Source of the DNA: CAWJKP01 sp963843465
Lineage (GTDB): Bacteria > Planctomycetota > Planctomycetia > Pirellulales > Thermoguttaceae
Length of the DNA: 64,000 bases
Direction: 5' to 3'
Assembly: GCA_963843465.1 (NCBI GenBank)
Contig: CAWJKP010000007.1
Location: 310,001-374,000, forward strand
Each line of letters opens with the position of its first letter. Position 1 is the stretch's first letter. Of this stretch, positions 1-10,059 are shown piece by piece. A model generated the notes under the pieces. The model was given only the letters and a program-made list of their open reading frames with translations. It was not told the origin of the DNA and searched no databases. The position numbers and the translations under genes were made by a program.

Positions 1-3000
1 CCGGCGCCGTGCATGATCAAGCGGCGGTGGCGGGCGCCGAGTTGCTCGAAGGGCACGTCGATGGGAACGCCCAGCCCTCGTCCCAGGGCTTCGACCATCG
101 GCAGGAACAGCCGGCTGCGGACGTCGGGCCAGAGGGCCATCGCGCCTTGGGCCAGGGTCAGCTTGGGGTCGCGCAGCAGGGCCGCCGGATTGGCGCCGGT
201 CTGCACGCCCAGGCCTTGGCAGGACGGGCACCAGCCCAACGAGCTATTGAAGGAAAAGTGGTGCGGCGAAAGCGGCTCGAAGCTCCGCCCGCAGCGGTCG
301 CAGGCGAAATGCTGGCTGTGGACCTCCACCTGCCAGTCGGGCTCCGGCACGCCTTCCTGCGGATAGGCCACCGCCAACACGCCTTTGCCCAGGGCCAGGG
401 CATTCTCTACGCTGTCGGCAATGCGGCTGCGGGCGTCGCGGCGGACCACGGCCCGGTCGATCACCACCTCGACCGCGTGCTTGCGCCGACGATCGATCTT
501 CGGCGGGTTGTCGACGGAACAGGTCTGCCCGTCGATGCGGACCCGGGCGTATCCCTGGCCGCGGATCTCTTCCCAGAGCGTCTCGTATTGGTCGCCGACC
601 TCGATCGACAGCGGGGCCATGAGGTACAACCGCGTGCCCTCGGGATGGTCCATGACCTTGCCGATCACCTCGTCGGCCGACTGCGTGCCGATGGGCACGT
701 TGCAGTCGGGGCAGTAGGGCTCGCCCAGGCGGGCCATGAGGATCCGCAGGTAGTCGTAGACCTCGGTCACCGTGCCCACGGTCGAACGGGGCGTGTGGCC
801 GGAGTGCTTCTGCTGAATGGCGATCGCCGGCGAGAGACCCTCGATGTGGTCCAGCTTGGGCTTGGGCATCTGGCCCACAAACTGCCGGGCGTAAGCGCTG
901 AGGCTCTCGACGTAACGCCGCTGACCTTCGGCGTAGATCGTGTCCAAGGCCAGCGAGGTCTTGCCCGACCCGCTCGGCCCACAGCAGACGGTGATCCGGT
1001 CGCGGGGCACCTCGACGTCGATCCCCTTGAGATTGTGCTGCCAGGCGCCGCGGACCTTGATCGCCTTGGCCGGCGTTTTGTACTCGTCACGCTCCGCGTG
1101 ACGCAGATCCTCACGCGGAGCGTGAGGAGTACGTACGCCGGTCCCCTCCAACATCGGCCGCAGCCAGCGGCCGGTGTACGACTCGGGCACGCGGACCAGC
1201 TCCTCGGGCGTCCCCGCGGCCACAATCCAGCCGCCGGCCGCGCCGCCTTCCGGGCCGAGATCGATAATCCAGTCGGCCGTCTTCACCACTTCGAGGTTGT
1301 GCTCGACCACCAGCACCGTGTTGCCCGCCTCGACGAAATCGTGCAGCACCTTGAGCAAGAGCTGGATGTCGGCGAAGTGCAGGCCGGTGGTCGGCTCGTC
1401 CAGCAGATAGAGCGTCCGTCCGGTGCTGGCCTTGACCAGCTCCCGGGCGAGCTTCACCCGCTGCGCCTCGCCGCCGGAAAGCGTCGGCGAGGGCTGGCCG
1501 AGCTTCATGTAGTCCAGGCCCACGTCGTGCAGCGTTTGCAGCTTCTGGCGGACCTTGGGGATGTTCTCGAAGTGCTCCAGGGCCTGCTGGATGTCCATCT
1601 CCAAGACCTGGGCGATGGACTTGCCCTTGAACCGCACCTGGAGCGTCTCGCGGTTGAATCGGTGCCCCTGGCAGACGGGGCAGGTGACCCAGACGTCGGC
1701 CAGGAAGTCCATCTCCAGGTGCGTCGAGCCGTTGCCCTCGCAGGCCTCGCAACGGCCGCTCTTGACGTTGAAGCTGAAGCGGCCCGGCTGGTAGCCCCGG
1801 GCCTTCGATTCGGGCAGTTGCGTGAAGAGGCTGCGGATGTCGTCGAAGACCTTGATGTAGGTGGCCGGGTTGGAGCGGGGCGTGCGGCCGATGGGCGACT
1901 GGTCGATGGCGATCAGCTTGTCAAGGTGCTCCAGGCCCTCGATCTTGCGGTGGGCGCCGGGGTTGCCCAGGCCGCCGTTGAGGTCCCGCCGCAGGGCCTC
2001 GACCAGGATGTCGTTGACCAGCGAGCTCTTGCCGGAGCCGGAGACGCCGGTCACGCAGACGAAGACTCCCAGCGGGATCTCCACGTCGATGTCTTGGAGA
2101 TTGTTGTGCGTGGCCCCGCGGATCAGCAGTTTCTTCGGCCCGACCGGGCGCCGCCGGGCCGGAACCGCGATCTTGCGGACGCCCGAGAGATACTGCCCGG
2201 TGATGCTTTCCGGCTGGCGGACGATCTCGTCAACCGGGCCGGCGGCCACCACGCGGCCCCCGCGGACGCCAGGGCCGGGCCCGAAATCAACCACGTGGTC
2301 CGCCGCCCGCATGGTGTCCTCGTCGTGCTCGACGACGACCACCGTGTTGCCCTGGTCGCGGAGCTGGGCCAGGGTCTCCAGCAGGCGGTCGTTGTCGCGG
2401 GGATGAAGGCCGACCGAAGGCTCGTCGAGGATGTAGAGCACGCCCACCAGGCCGCAGCCGATCTGGCCGGCCAGGCGGATCCGCTGCATCTCGCCGCCGG
2501 CCAGCGTGGGGGCGCTCCGCTCCAGCGAAAGATAATCCAGGCCCACGTTCTTGAGGAATTCGAGCCGCCCGCGGATCTCCTTGACCGCCTCGACGGCGAT
2601 GGCCTGTCCCGTGGCGTCAAGATCCAGCTCGCGGAAAAACTCCTCGGCATCGGTCACGGCCAGACGGCAGACGCCCGGAAGCGTCCGCTGGGGCTTCTCG
2701 GCAAACTGCGGCGAGCGGGTAGTAAGCGTGACCGCCCGGGCCTGCGGGTTGAGCCGCTCTCGGCCGCAGGCCGCGCAGGCGACCACGCTCATGTACTTCT
2801 CCAACATCCGCCGCTGCATGCGGCTGCGAGTGGTGCGATATTGGGAGAGCAGCTTGGGGATGATCCCCTCGAACTTGCCGCCCCACTTGTAGCCCGAGGG
2901 CCCCGAGCGCCAGGTGAAGGTGACGTGCTCGTCGCCGGTGCCCCAGAGCAGCTTCTCGCGGACCGCCGCATCAAGCTCTTCCCAGGCGGTCTCCAGCACC

Positions 3001-4117
3001 GTGCCGGGCTCCAGGCCAAATTGGCGCTCCAGGGCCTCGGCCACGCCCCGGTAGACGTGCCGCCGCCAGCGCCCATCTCCTTCCAGGCGCCGAACAGCTC
3101 GATCGCCCCCTGCTGAAACGACTTCGACGGACTAGGCACCAGCAGCTCGGGCACGAAACCGTAGATCTCGCCCAGCCCGCTGCACGTCGGGCACATCCCT
3201 TGCGGACTGTTGAAGCTGAACAACTGCGGGCTGGGGGGCTCGAAGCTCAGCCGGCAGTGCGTGCAGGCATAGTCGGCTGACAAATGAATGTCGGACGCCG
3301 CGCCGGCCGCGCCCCCGTCAGCCCCGGCGGCCACGCCGGCCCTTTTCGAGGAACCGCGACCGCGTGAACCATCCGCTTCACCCGGCGGCTGGCCACCCGG
3401 CTCGCGGGCCACAATCAGGCTCCCCTCGCCGATCTTCAGCGCCAGCTCGACCGCCTCCGCCAGCCGGGCGTGGATCGCCTGTCCGGCCACGAGCCGGTCG
3501 ACGACCACCTCGATGTTATGCCGCATCTGGCGGTCCAGCCGCAGCTCGTCGGTCAGGCGGACCACGGACCCGTCGACCCTGGCCCGCACGAAGCCCTGCT
3601 TCAAGAGGTCGACGAACAGGTCGCGGTATTCGCCCTTCTGGCCGCGGATCATGGGGGCCAGGACGAGGAAATGCGTACCCGGCGGCAGCGAGGCGATTCG
3701 CTCGATGATCTCCTGCCTAGTCTGGGCCGTGATCGCCCGGCCGCACTGGGGGCAGTGCCCCTTGCCCACCCGGGCGTAGAGCACCCGCAGGTAATCGTAG
3801 ATCTCGGTAATCGTCCCCACGGTCGAGCGGGGATTCATGCCGGCCGACTTTTGCGAGATGGAAATCGAGGGGCTCAGGCCGGAAATCAGGTCCACGTCCG
3901 GCTTAGGCATCTGGCCGAGGAACTGGCGGGCGAAGCTGGAAAGGCTCTCCACATACCGCCGCTGCCCTTCCGCGTAGAGGGTATCGAAGGCCAAAGAGCT
4001 TTTGCCGGAACCACTTACGCCGGTGAAGCAGATCAGCCGGTTCCGCGGCAGGGCCAGATCCACGTCCCGCAGGTTGTGCTCCCGCGCCCCCTTGATGACA
4101 ATATCCGTAGCGGCCAT
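1..4117 (-). CDS. uvrA: Excinuclease ABC subunit A, tandem double-length form, 5' part (runs off the left edge)
   Basis: UvrA is the damage-recognition ATPase of nucleotide excision repair. The protein starts MAATDIVIKG, with a Walker A (GVSGSGKSS) near residues 33-41. The zinc-finger pairs (CTHC...CPTC, later CEAC...CPVC), ABC signature segments (LAGGEMQRIRLA, LSGGEAQRVKLA) and second Walker A of one complete UvrA follow. A second UvrA N-terminus then begins at about 1090, with GPSGSGKTS at about 960-985, and runs to the window edge. The window therefore holds one full UvrA plus about a third of another in one frame. Double-length UvrA is known in Chlamydiae and Planctomycetota. One base is missing at about 3070: the frame that reads KEMG changes to reach WRRHVYRG. 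An in-frame linker at about 3270-3400 carries repeat family D (3320-3341). There is no strong Shine-Dalgarno before the ATG at 4117. Confidence 0.93.
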
Positions 4118-4423
4118 GAAAACCCGGCCTTGCAGGTCCGGCGAAACGATGGGAAAAACATGAATTATAGGGCACAAGCGTACAGTGAGACAAGGGCCGC
4201 CGCTGAGAGCCCCACAAAGCCGGGCCGTGTCGGCCCGGATGCGCTGGCTCGCCACGAAGTTCCCCTTGGGCATCGCGTCGGAATTGCCGATGGATATCCT
4301 GATCCATCCCCGGAAGCTGGACAGATCAGCAGACCCATCGTACGAGAGACTGTCCGAGGTGTATGGACGCGAGCGCACCGCCTCACCCCTATCCTTTCCC
4401 GGACCGGGTGGCGGACCGCTCCC
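4118..4423. other. Intergenic gap between uvrA and the coiled-coil gene
   Basis: I see no gene, RNA or clear repeat here. It must hold the uvrA promoter, since uvrA is transcribed leftwards from 4117, but no convincing -35/-10 pair stands out. Confidence 0.4.
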
Positions 4424-5590
4424 TCATTTCGGCTGACCGTCGAGAACGGTAATCACCGTCGGAACGCGCTCGTGCGCCGCGCGTTTCAGGCCGTTCACTC
4501 GCTGCGAAAGCTCGGTGATTTCCATCTGCAACTGTTGCTCTTCCTGCTGCTGTGCTCGGTAGTTGGCCAGCTTCTCGGCCATGCCGGGCGCCTCGAGCTT
4601 CGCAAGCGACTCTTCGATCGGCCTCAGGCGATCCTGTTGCTCGGCGATGTTCAACTTGAGGCTTTCGGGCTCGTTAACGAAGACGCGCACGCCGCCTGAC
4701 GTCCTCGCCCGCGCACGGGCCGTCGCAAGCTCCAATTTAGCCTCGGCAAGTTTTGCCCGCGCCTCGGCGATCTTCTCGACGGCGGCGGGCTTGTCGGGCT
4801 TGGCCGCCTGTTCGAGCTGCGTCAGACGCTCTTCCTGACTCTTTACGGCGGCTTCCCAGGCGGCCACCGCCCCATCCTGTCCCATGCCTTCCAGTGCGGC
4901 CAGCCGCTTCCTGAGCCGGGCCAACTCCATTTCAATCGGGCGCTTTTGCGCCCGCAGGCTCTGCAAGGAAAAGGTGGGATCGGTTCCGTAGTTCCCAGCC
5001 AACTGGGCCGCGGCGTCTTGCACGCATTGCAGCGACTGAACGAGCGCGTCGCGCCGTGCCTTGGCGGCCGCAAGCTGCTCGGCCAGAGGTGCAAGACGAG
5101 CTTCGAGCGATTTGCTCTCCGTCTCTTGCGATTGTTCGGCGGCCGCGCGGAGACGGTCCACCATCGCGCCCAGGAGCTTGTTGGCCGCGTCACTTGGCCA
5201 GGGCTTCTCGGCCTTCTTCAGTGAGACTTCCAGCCGCAGGAACCGGATGCCGGACGGCGTTGCGGCGATGAGCACCTGCCGGCCCACCAGCACCGACTTC
5301 TCGGCCAGTGCGGCTCGAACGACCGGCTCGCTCATGGCGGTGCTGGAAAGCAACAGCGCCGCCGTCGCGGCGTCGAAACCGGCGCTGCCGACCCCGTAAG
5401 GCCCGGCAGAGTATTGCGCGGTTGGAATAGCCGTGCCGCCATCGATCTGAAGGACGCACGACGCCTGCTGCTGAACGTCGGCGGGCATCTCGGGCGAAGT
5501 AACGGTCGGGAGTACCGGTGTGGATTGTCCCCGGGCGAAAGAACCAAGAGCAACCACGACCACCACGGCGACGATTTCTGTGAACCGCAT
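4424..5590 (-). CDS. Secreted coiled-coil protein of unknown function
   Basis: The 388-residue product opens with a signal peptide (MRFTEIVAVVVVVALGSFARG, cleavage near residue 21). A globular stretch of about 110 residues follows. From about residue 130 the protein is dominated by Glu/Lys/Ala/Gln heptads typical of long coiled coils (for example LAPLAEQLAAAKARRDAL and LAELARLRKRLAALEG-like runs). It ends VLDGQPK. I do not recognise a family. It could be a periplasmic structural or adaptor protein. No partner is adjacent: uvrA lies downstream on the same strand and an SDR gene is divergent upstream. Confidence 0.75.
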   Translation of the reverse strand: MRFTEIVAVVVVVALGSFARGQSTPVLPTVTSPEMPADVQQQASCVLQIDGGTAIPTAQYSAGPYGVGSAGFDAATAALLLSSTAMSEPVVRAALAEKSVLVGRQVLIAATPSGIRFLRLEVSLKKAEKPWPSDAANKLLGAMVDRLRAAAEQSQETESKSLEARLAPLAEQLAAAKARRDALVQSLQCVQDAAAQLAGNYGTDPTFSLQSLRAQKRPIEMELARLRKRLAALEGMGQDGAVAAWEAAVKSQEERLTQLEQAAKPDKPAAVEKIAEARAKLAEAKLELATARARARTSGGVRVFVNEPESLKLNIAEQQDRLRPIEESLAKLEAPGMAEKLANYRAQQQEEQQLQMEITELSQRVNGLKRAAHERVPTVITVLDGQPK

Positions 5591-5888
5591 GACCTCGCCT
5601 CCACTAGAGAATGCCGACCTGGAAAGTAGTATCGATTCCCGGCGTCGATTCTAATGGGCATCGCAAGGCCGAGCAAGGGGGGGCATCACACGCCCGCCCC
5701 GTCGCATCTGAAGCGTCATCGTTCGATCGTTCGTCTTTCTCGCTTGACGGCTACAGGTTCTAGCCGGTAATACAAATACTGAGGCGATTGCTGCGTTGTT
5801 CGGCCACCGCCGCATCGTTCGAAAGGCGAAGTGGCTTTCTGATCGCGCTTGGCTTTCAAGCCGCCCACCCAATAGGAGGAGTTTGCCC

Positions 5889-6638
5889 GTGGACTTGTTC
5901 GGCAAATCAGCATTGGTTACCGGCGGCACCAAGGGGATCGGGGCCGCCACGGCGGTGGAGTTGGCCCGGCGGGGCGCGGACGTGGCCATCGTCGGCCGCC
6001 ACGACGACCAGTCGGCCCGCCAGACCGCTTCCCAGGTGGAATCGCTCGGCCGGCGCTGCCTGGTGATCGTCGGCGACATGGGCAAGCCGGACGAGGCGGC
6101 ACGCTCGGTCCAGCAGACGGCCGACGGCTTCGGCTCGGTCGACGTGCTGGTCCATTGCGCCGGCGGCATGGTGGCCGGCGGCCTGATGGACGTCGATCCA
6201 GCCGCCTGGCAGGCGGCCTTCGACGTTCACGTCCACGCGATTTTCTACCTCTGCCGGGCGGCAATCCCCTGGATGAAGCGGCGCCGTGAGGGGGCCATCG
6301 TGATGATCTCCTCCGTAGCGGGCCTGCGGGGCGTCCACTTCGCCCTGCCCTACCAGGTGGTCAAAGGCGCGCTGCCGCAGTTTGCCCGGGCCCTGGCCCG
6401 CGAGGTCGCCGACGACAACATCCGCGTCAACTGCATCGCACCGGGCATCATCCGCACGCGGTTCCACGAGAAAATGACGCCCGAGCAGAAGCGGCACAAC
6501 CTCGACAACCGCATCCCCCTGCACCGCGAGGGCACGCCCGAGCAAGTCGCCTCGCTGGTCGCCGAGGTCGCCACCAACGACTACCTCACCGGCGAAACCT
6601 TCACCATCAATGGCGGGCTCACCATGCGGATCGCCTGA
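5889..6638 (+). CDS. Short-chain dehydrogenase/reductase (SDR), FabG-like
   Basis: This is an NAD(P)-dependent oxidoreductase of the classical SDR family, about 249 residues. The Rossmann glycine motif TGGTKGIG lies near residues 11-18. NCAGG-like HCAGG, the catalytic serine in MISSVAG and the YxxxK pair (YQVVK) follow in order. The C-terminus NGGLTMRIA is typical. I chose the GTG at 5889 because AGGAGG sits at 5874-5879, about nine bases upstream, and the family N-terminus starts here; the open frame extends upstream to 5796 without conservation. The substrate cannot be told from sequence. No operon partner is visible. Confidence 0.9.
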   Translation: MDLFGKSALVTGGTKGIGAATAVELARRGADVAIVGRHDDQSARQTASQVESLGRRCLVIVGDMGKPDEAARSVQQTADGFGSVDVLVHCAGGMVAGGLMDVDPAAWQAAFDVHVHAIFYLCRAAIPWMKRRREGAIVMISSVAGLRGVHFALPYQVVKGALPQFARALAREVADDNIRVNCIAPGIIRTRFHEKMTPEQKRHNLDNRIPLHREGTPEQVASLVAEVATNDYLTGETFTINGGLTMRIA

Positions 6639-6640
6639 GC

Positions 6641-6711
6641 GTGTAGGGTGCGTCGACGCGCACCGTGCGAAGCATGGTCGGCGAGCCCCACCATTCTGCG
6701 AGCGAAAAGTG
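6641..6711. repeat. Dispersed repeat, family B
   Basis: Positions 6664-6687 are identical over 24 bases to 13597-13620. Related pieces ending in CGCTCGACCCACC lie at 9118-9150, 10019-10055 and 13647-13678. The element starts directly after the SDR stop codon. Confidence 0.75.
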
Positions 6712-6777
6712 CCGTTGATCGAGGCCCCCCTTTTCTGTACGATACGCGGCGCGACTGTCTTGACCACGCTTCGTCTG

Positions 6778-6868
6778 TGGGGAACGCCCTCCGTGGCGTT
6801 CCGCGGCACGAGCCGCCACTAACGAGGGTTTCTTAGCGTATTCGGAACGCCACGGAGGGCGTTCCCTA
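6778..6868. repeat. Dispersed palindromic repeat, family A
   Basis: A perfect 22-base inverted repeat, arms at 6781-6802 and 6844-6865. The left arm recurs unchanged inside the GH2 gene at 57079-57100. If transcribed it would form a long hairpin ahead of the small gene at 6882. Confidence 0.85.
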
Positions 6869-6881
6869 CAGGGAGTCCAGC

Positions 6882-7109
6882 ATGTTCTCCTTCATTTGGA
6901 AGCTGATCGTCTTGGCGATTTGCCTGGTCGGGATTGGCATCTACCGCGGCTGGTTCACGTTTTCCAGCCCCAGCCGCGATCCGGCCGGCGACAAGGTCAA
7001 CATCAACGTTTCGGTGGATGGCCGCAGGATCGACGCGGACGCCCAAAAGGTCGAGCAGAAAGTCGACCGGCAGTGGCAGGAGTTCGAGAACGCCCAGCCG
7101 CGGAAATGA
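6882..7109 (+). CDS. Small membrane-anchored protein of unknown function
   Basis: The 75-residue product has an N-terminal hydrophobic helix (residues 4-22, FIWKLIVLAICLVGIGIY), then a polar tail with a short beta-like segment (VNINVSVDGRRI) and a charged helix (AQKVEQKVDRQWQEF). A GGGAG sits just upstream of the ATG. I recognise no family. The layout suggests a single-pass inner-membrane protein. It directly follows repeat A. Confidence 0.6.
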   Translation: MFSFIWKLIVLAICLVGIGIYRGWFTFSSPSRDPAGDKVNINVSVDGRRIDADAQKVEQKVDRQWQEFENAQPRK

Positions 7110-7378
7110 AACGGCTCAGCGTGGAGAGCCCAAGAAAGAGATCCACACCGAACGACCGCCCGGAGGCGAAGACGTGTCGGCGATTCCCGACAATCTAGTT
7201 CCCTCTCCCGGGCTGAAATCGCCTAGCGTGCAGTCGTCGGTGTGAAGGAAGACGATCCGTCGTCTTGCCGTGATCTCTATCGTGAAACGGGACCCCAGGG
7301 TCCCGCCTTCCCGGCATGTTACAGGGGTCTTATCGGCAGCAGACGCCGTGCCCCTGTAATCAATCTTCCCGACAACGT

Positions 7379-8153
7379 CTAGAGGGTTGCCGCCGGGGCC
7401 GGAGGCACCGGAACCGGGGCGGGAGCCACCGGAGCCAGGGCGGGAGCCACCGGAGCCAGGGCGGGAGCCACCGGAGCCAGGGCGGGAGCCACTAGAGCCG
7501 GGGCGGGGACCGCCGCCGGAGCCGCTAGACTCCCACCGCAGCAGCCGCTCAACGGGCCGGCCGCGCAGCCGCAGCCGCAGCAGGAAAACAAGGGACGGAA
7601 CCACTCCCGCACCTTGCAGCACTCGCCGCAACCGCATTCGGGCTTGCAGCACGAGCGGCAGACAGGGGCGGGCTTGCAGCACGGGCGGCAGACAGAGGCG
7701 GGCTTGCAGCACTCGCCGCAGGCCGGCTTGCAGCCATGGAACAGGCCGACGCAATGACCGCCGCAGGGCGGGCAGCACGCCTTTTTGCAGCAGTTCCCGC
7801 AGGGCGCAGCAGGGCGCGCAACTGAAAGCCCGGCCGTTGCCGAAATGGACGCCACAGCCGCAACCACAGCCACAGCCGCAGCCACAGCCGCAACTGCCAC
7901 CGCAACCGCAACCACAGCCGCAAGCTCCCAGCCCGCAGCAGCCTTGGTGGCCGCAATAGCCGTCCCAAAGGTGGGCCCAGCGGCCCGGGCAGCCTTCGCA
8001 GCAACCGGGAACCAAGTCGCCGCAAGGCGCGGCGCACGCCGGCGGTGCGCAGCCGGCCGCGCCCCCGCCACAGCCCGCGTAACCTTGCCCCATCGCCGTC
8101 CCGGCAACCGCCAGAACGGCCAACATCGCCACGACGCTACTAATCGTTCTCAT
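7379..8153 (-). CDS. Cysteine-rich secreted protein with Ala/Pro repeat tail (frame change at about 7803)
   Basis: The product begins MRTISSVVAMLAVLAVAG, a clear signal peptide, with AGGAG seven bases before the ATG at 8153. The mature part is extremely cysteine-rich. First comes a run of CGCG dipeptides, then about six CCKP/CGECC-type modules (KPACGECC, VCRPCCKP, CKPECGCG). The tail is four 21-base units encoding PALAPVA (7421-7504), ending PAPAATL. The N-terminal and C-terminal parts lie in frames offset by one base, meeting at about 7800-7806, and cysteine coding continues smoothly across the join. Planctomycete walls were long ago reported rich in cystine and proline, so a cross-linked envelope role or metal binding are both possible; this is inference. 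Confidence 0.7.
7421..7504. repeat. Four tandem 21-bp units inside the cysteine-rich gene
   Basis: Copies start at 7421, 7442, 7463 and 7484. The first three are identical and the fourth has three changes. They encode the PALAPVA tail repeat. Confidence 0.9.
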
Positions 8154-8520
8154 CGTAAAACTCCTGAAGGTCATTTCCCACGATTGGCCAGCGCAGACCA
8201 CAGTCTTGTCACGGCCACAGGGAAACCATGCCCCACGAATGAGCGAAAAGCAAACGCAGACGTTGCATTTTCGCCCAATTTCCCCGCGGGACTTTTCGGC
8301 AACGTCGCACAACTCGTTGCGGGGACAGGTAGTTGCGCGAAAGACCAACGCCTGGGTAAAATGTTGCTGTTTTGCCACCTCGGGCGCACGGCAAGGATGC
8401 CGGACGAAACGATCGTAGGGGAAGTGCCGTGCCGCCGAAGTGGCGTTGACTTTCCCCGTCCATCCGCCCAGAATCTAGGGAGGTGGCGTCGCTAAGATGA
8501 CATGGGTGCTTGGAGGTCGA
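8154..8520. other. Gene-free stretch between the cysteine-rich gene and the DUF4160 gene
   Basis: It holds the upstream regions of two divergent genes. I see no recognisable promoter, repeat or RNA here. Confidence 0.35.
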
Positions 8521-8757
8521 ATGCCAGTTGTCAGCCGCTTTTTTGGTATCACGATTCGGATGTACTACGACGAGCACAACCCGCCACATTTTCATGCAAG
8601 CTACGGGGGGCGCGAAGCAGAGGTCGGGATTGGGCCGATTGCCGTTCTCGTGGGTAAGCTTCCAAGTCGTGCCGCTTCATTGGTGATTGAATGGGCGGCG
8701 CTTCATCAGCAAGAGTTGATGCTCAATTGGGATCGCGCGCAAGGATCAACCGATTGA
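8521..8757 (+). CDS. DUF4160 family protein
   Basis: The 78-residue product matches DUF4160: MPxVSRFFGI start, RMYYDEHNPPHFHA core, then YGGREAEVGI and a C-terminal helix ending ELMLNWDRAQ. The start at 8521 matches the family N-terminus; the frame is open to an ATG at 8497. A GGAGG lies at 8512-8516. DUF4160 genes are commonly followed by a DUF2442 gene, as here, and the pair resembles toxin-antitoxin modules in size and layout. Function is not established. Confidence 0.88.
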   Translation: MPVVSRFFGITIRMYYDEHNPPHFHASYGGREAEVGIGPIAVLVGKLPSRAASLVIEWAALHQQELMLNWDRAQGSTD

Positions 8758-8789
8758 GAGAATTCCACCTTTGGATTGAAAGGCACGAT

Positions 8790-9060
8790 ATGCTTCCGAG
8801 AATCAATCATGTGCGCCATCTGGGGGAATACCGTCTGGAGTTGACGTTCACGGATGGGAAAACAGGCGAACTCGACTTCAAACAGCGCCTGGCAGGGCGG
8901 GGGCGTGTTTGCCCCCTTCGTCGACGTAGATTTCTTCCGGCAAGTTGAGGTCGATCCCGAAGCTGGAACCATCGTCTGGCCCAATGGAGTGGATCTCTGT
9001 CCGGATGGGCTCTACAGCCTCGTAATGGGAGAGCCATTGCCCATGCTTGACCGGACGTGA
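8790..9060 (+). CDS. DUF2442 family protein (frame change in a G run at about 8895-8901)
   Basis: The first half (MLPRINHVRHLGEYRLELTF) and second half (GVFAPFVDVDFFRQVEVD, then TIVWPNGVDLCPDGLY) are both diagnostic of DUF2442 but lie in frames one base apart. They meet at a GGGCGGGGG run. Removing one G restores a continuous protein of about 90 residues. It sits 32 bases after the DUF4160 stop, so the two are probably cotranscribed. Either a pseudogene or, more likely, a homopolymer error. Confidence 0.8.
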
Positions 9061-9160
9061 GCGTGTAGGGTGGGTCGAACGTCGCGAGCCCGAGCGTTCC
9101 AAAGGCGAATTCTTGTCGTTGCGCTCGTCGCGCTCGACCCACCATATCTTTCTCTGCCAG
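9061..9160. repeat. Family B repeat after the DUF2442 gene
   Basis: Contains GTGTAGGGTGGGTCGA at the left and CGCGCTCGACCCACCATA at the right, the two arms of the family B element. Nothing else is evident up to 9319. Confidence 0.6.
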
Positions 9161-9319
9161 AACTGGGAAACGTACCGGTTGACGACGGGCGCAAAGCAAG
9201 GGCCGCCCTACGAGGACGGCCCTCTGTTGTCGGTGGGCTGGAAACTGGGAGCTACTTCACCTTGCCGTTCAGCTTGGCGCATTTAGCGAGCAGCGATTGG
9301 TGGTGCTCGTCGGGCACAT

Positions 9320-9808
9320 TCAGAGGTCGGCAAGCTCCCGGTCCCATGCCTCTGAAAGGAGCAATGCTTGAAGGTGCTCGTCAGGCACATTCAGGGCCCT
9401 TCGGAGTTCGTCGATTGCCTCATCAACCTTCGGAATGAACGTTTCGGCCGACTTGACGACCGCTTCACGAAGTTGAGGCAGGTACTTTGCCGTCCGAACC
9501 CGGATCTCGGCGGAGCAATCCGTTATCGGAGCCCACGTCGGTTCATAGTCGGGGCCTCCCCGAAAGGGGCAGTAGACGGCATGGCAAATCCTCCACTTCC
9601 CGTTGATCTTCTGGACGCCCAGACAGTGATCGACTAGCGATTCAGGGTTCCGGTCGTCGTCCACGTACTCGAGATAGGCGTACGAGACGGGCCGAGGGAC
9701 GTGCAGCTTGGTTAGCTCTTCCTCGGCTTGAAGCCAGAGAGCGTTCAGTTGGTCGTAGCGACCAAACAGAGCTTCGCGCGCTTCGTTAGCGCGGTCAGTG
9801 AGTGTCAT
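9320..9808 (-). CDS. Hypothetical protein
   Basis: A 162-residue soluble protein with an N-terminal helix (TDRANEAREALFGRYDQLNALW), a central beta-rich part (SYAYLEYVDDD, GKWRICHAVYC) and helical C-terminal segments (YLPQLREAVVKSAETF). No signal peptide or membrane segment. I recognise no family. Base composition is slightly lower in GC than the neighbours. It stands alone between two repeat-bearing gaps. Confidence 0.55.
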   Translation of the reverse strand: MTLTDRANEAREALFGRYDQLNALWLQAEEELTKLHVPRPVSYAYLEYVDDDRNPESLVDHCLGVQKINGKWRICHAVYCPFRGGPDYEPTWAPITDCSAEIRVRTAKYLPQLREAVVKSAETFIPKVDEAIDELRRALNVPDEHLQALLLSEAWDRELADL

Positions 9809-10015
9809 GGGACACCACCCTTTCTAGCCCCAGGGGGGCTGCTTAATGTGCGTTCGCCGAGGGCGAACTCGTGGATCGGCTTCCACCGACATCATCGTGA
9901 TTATAGGAAGTTGACCCTGGTTGTCAACCCGATTCATATCCCAGCGAGACGGATTGCGTACGGCATGCCATCATCAGGTGCCGGAGGCTCTTCCGAGCGT
10001 CGATTGGCAACGGGA

Positions 10016-10059
10016 TGCTGTGGTGGGGCTCGCTGCGCTCGACCCACCCTACCTTTCCC
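10016..10059. repeat. Family B repeat fragment
   Basis: GGTGGGGCTCGCTGCGCTCG followed by ACCCACCCTACC, matching 13647-13678 with few changes. It abuts the ftsQ stop at 10060. Confidence 0.65.

Noticed and set aside
9..3116. 1035-codon open frame on the plus strand
   Set aside because: It is antisense to uvrA; high third-position GC keeps the opposite frame open. Its translation is Arg/Asp/Val/His-rich with no family motif.
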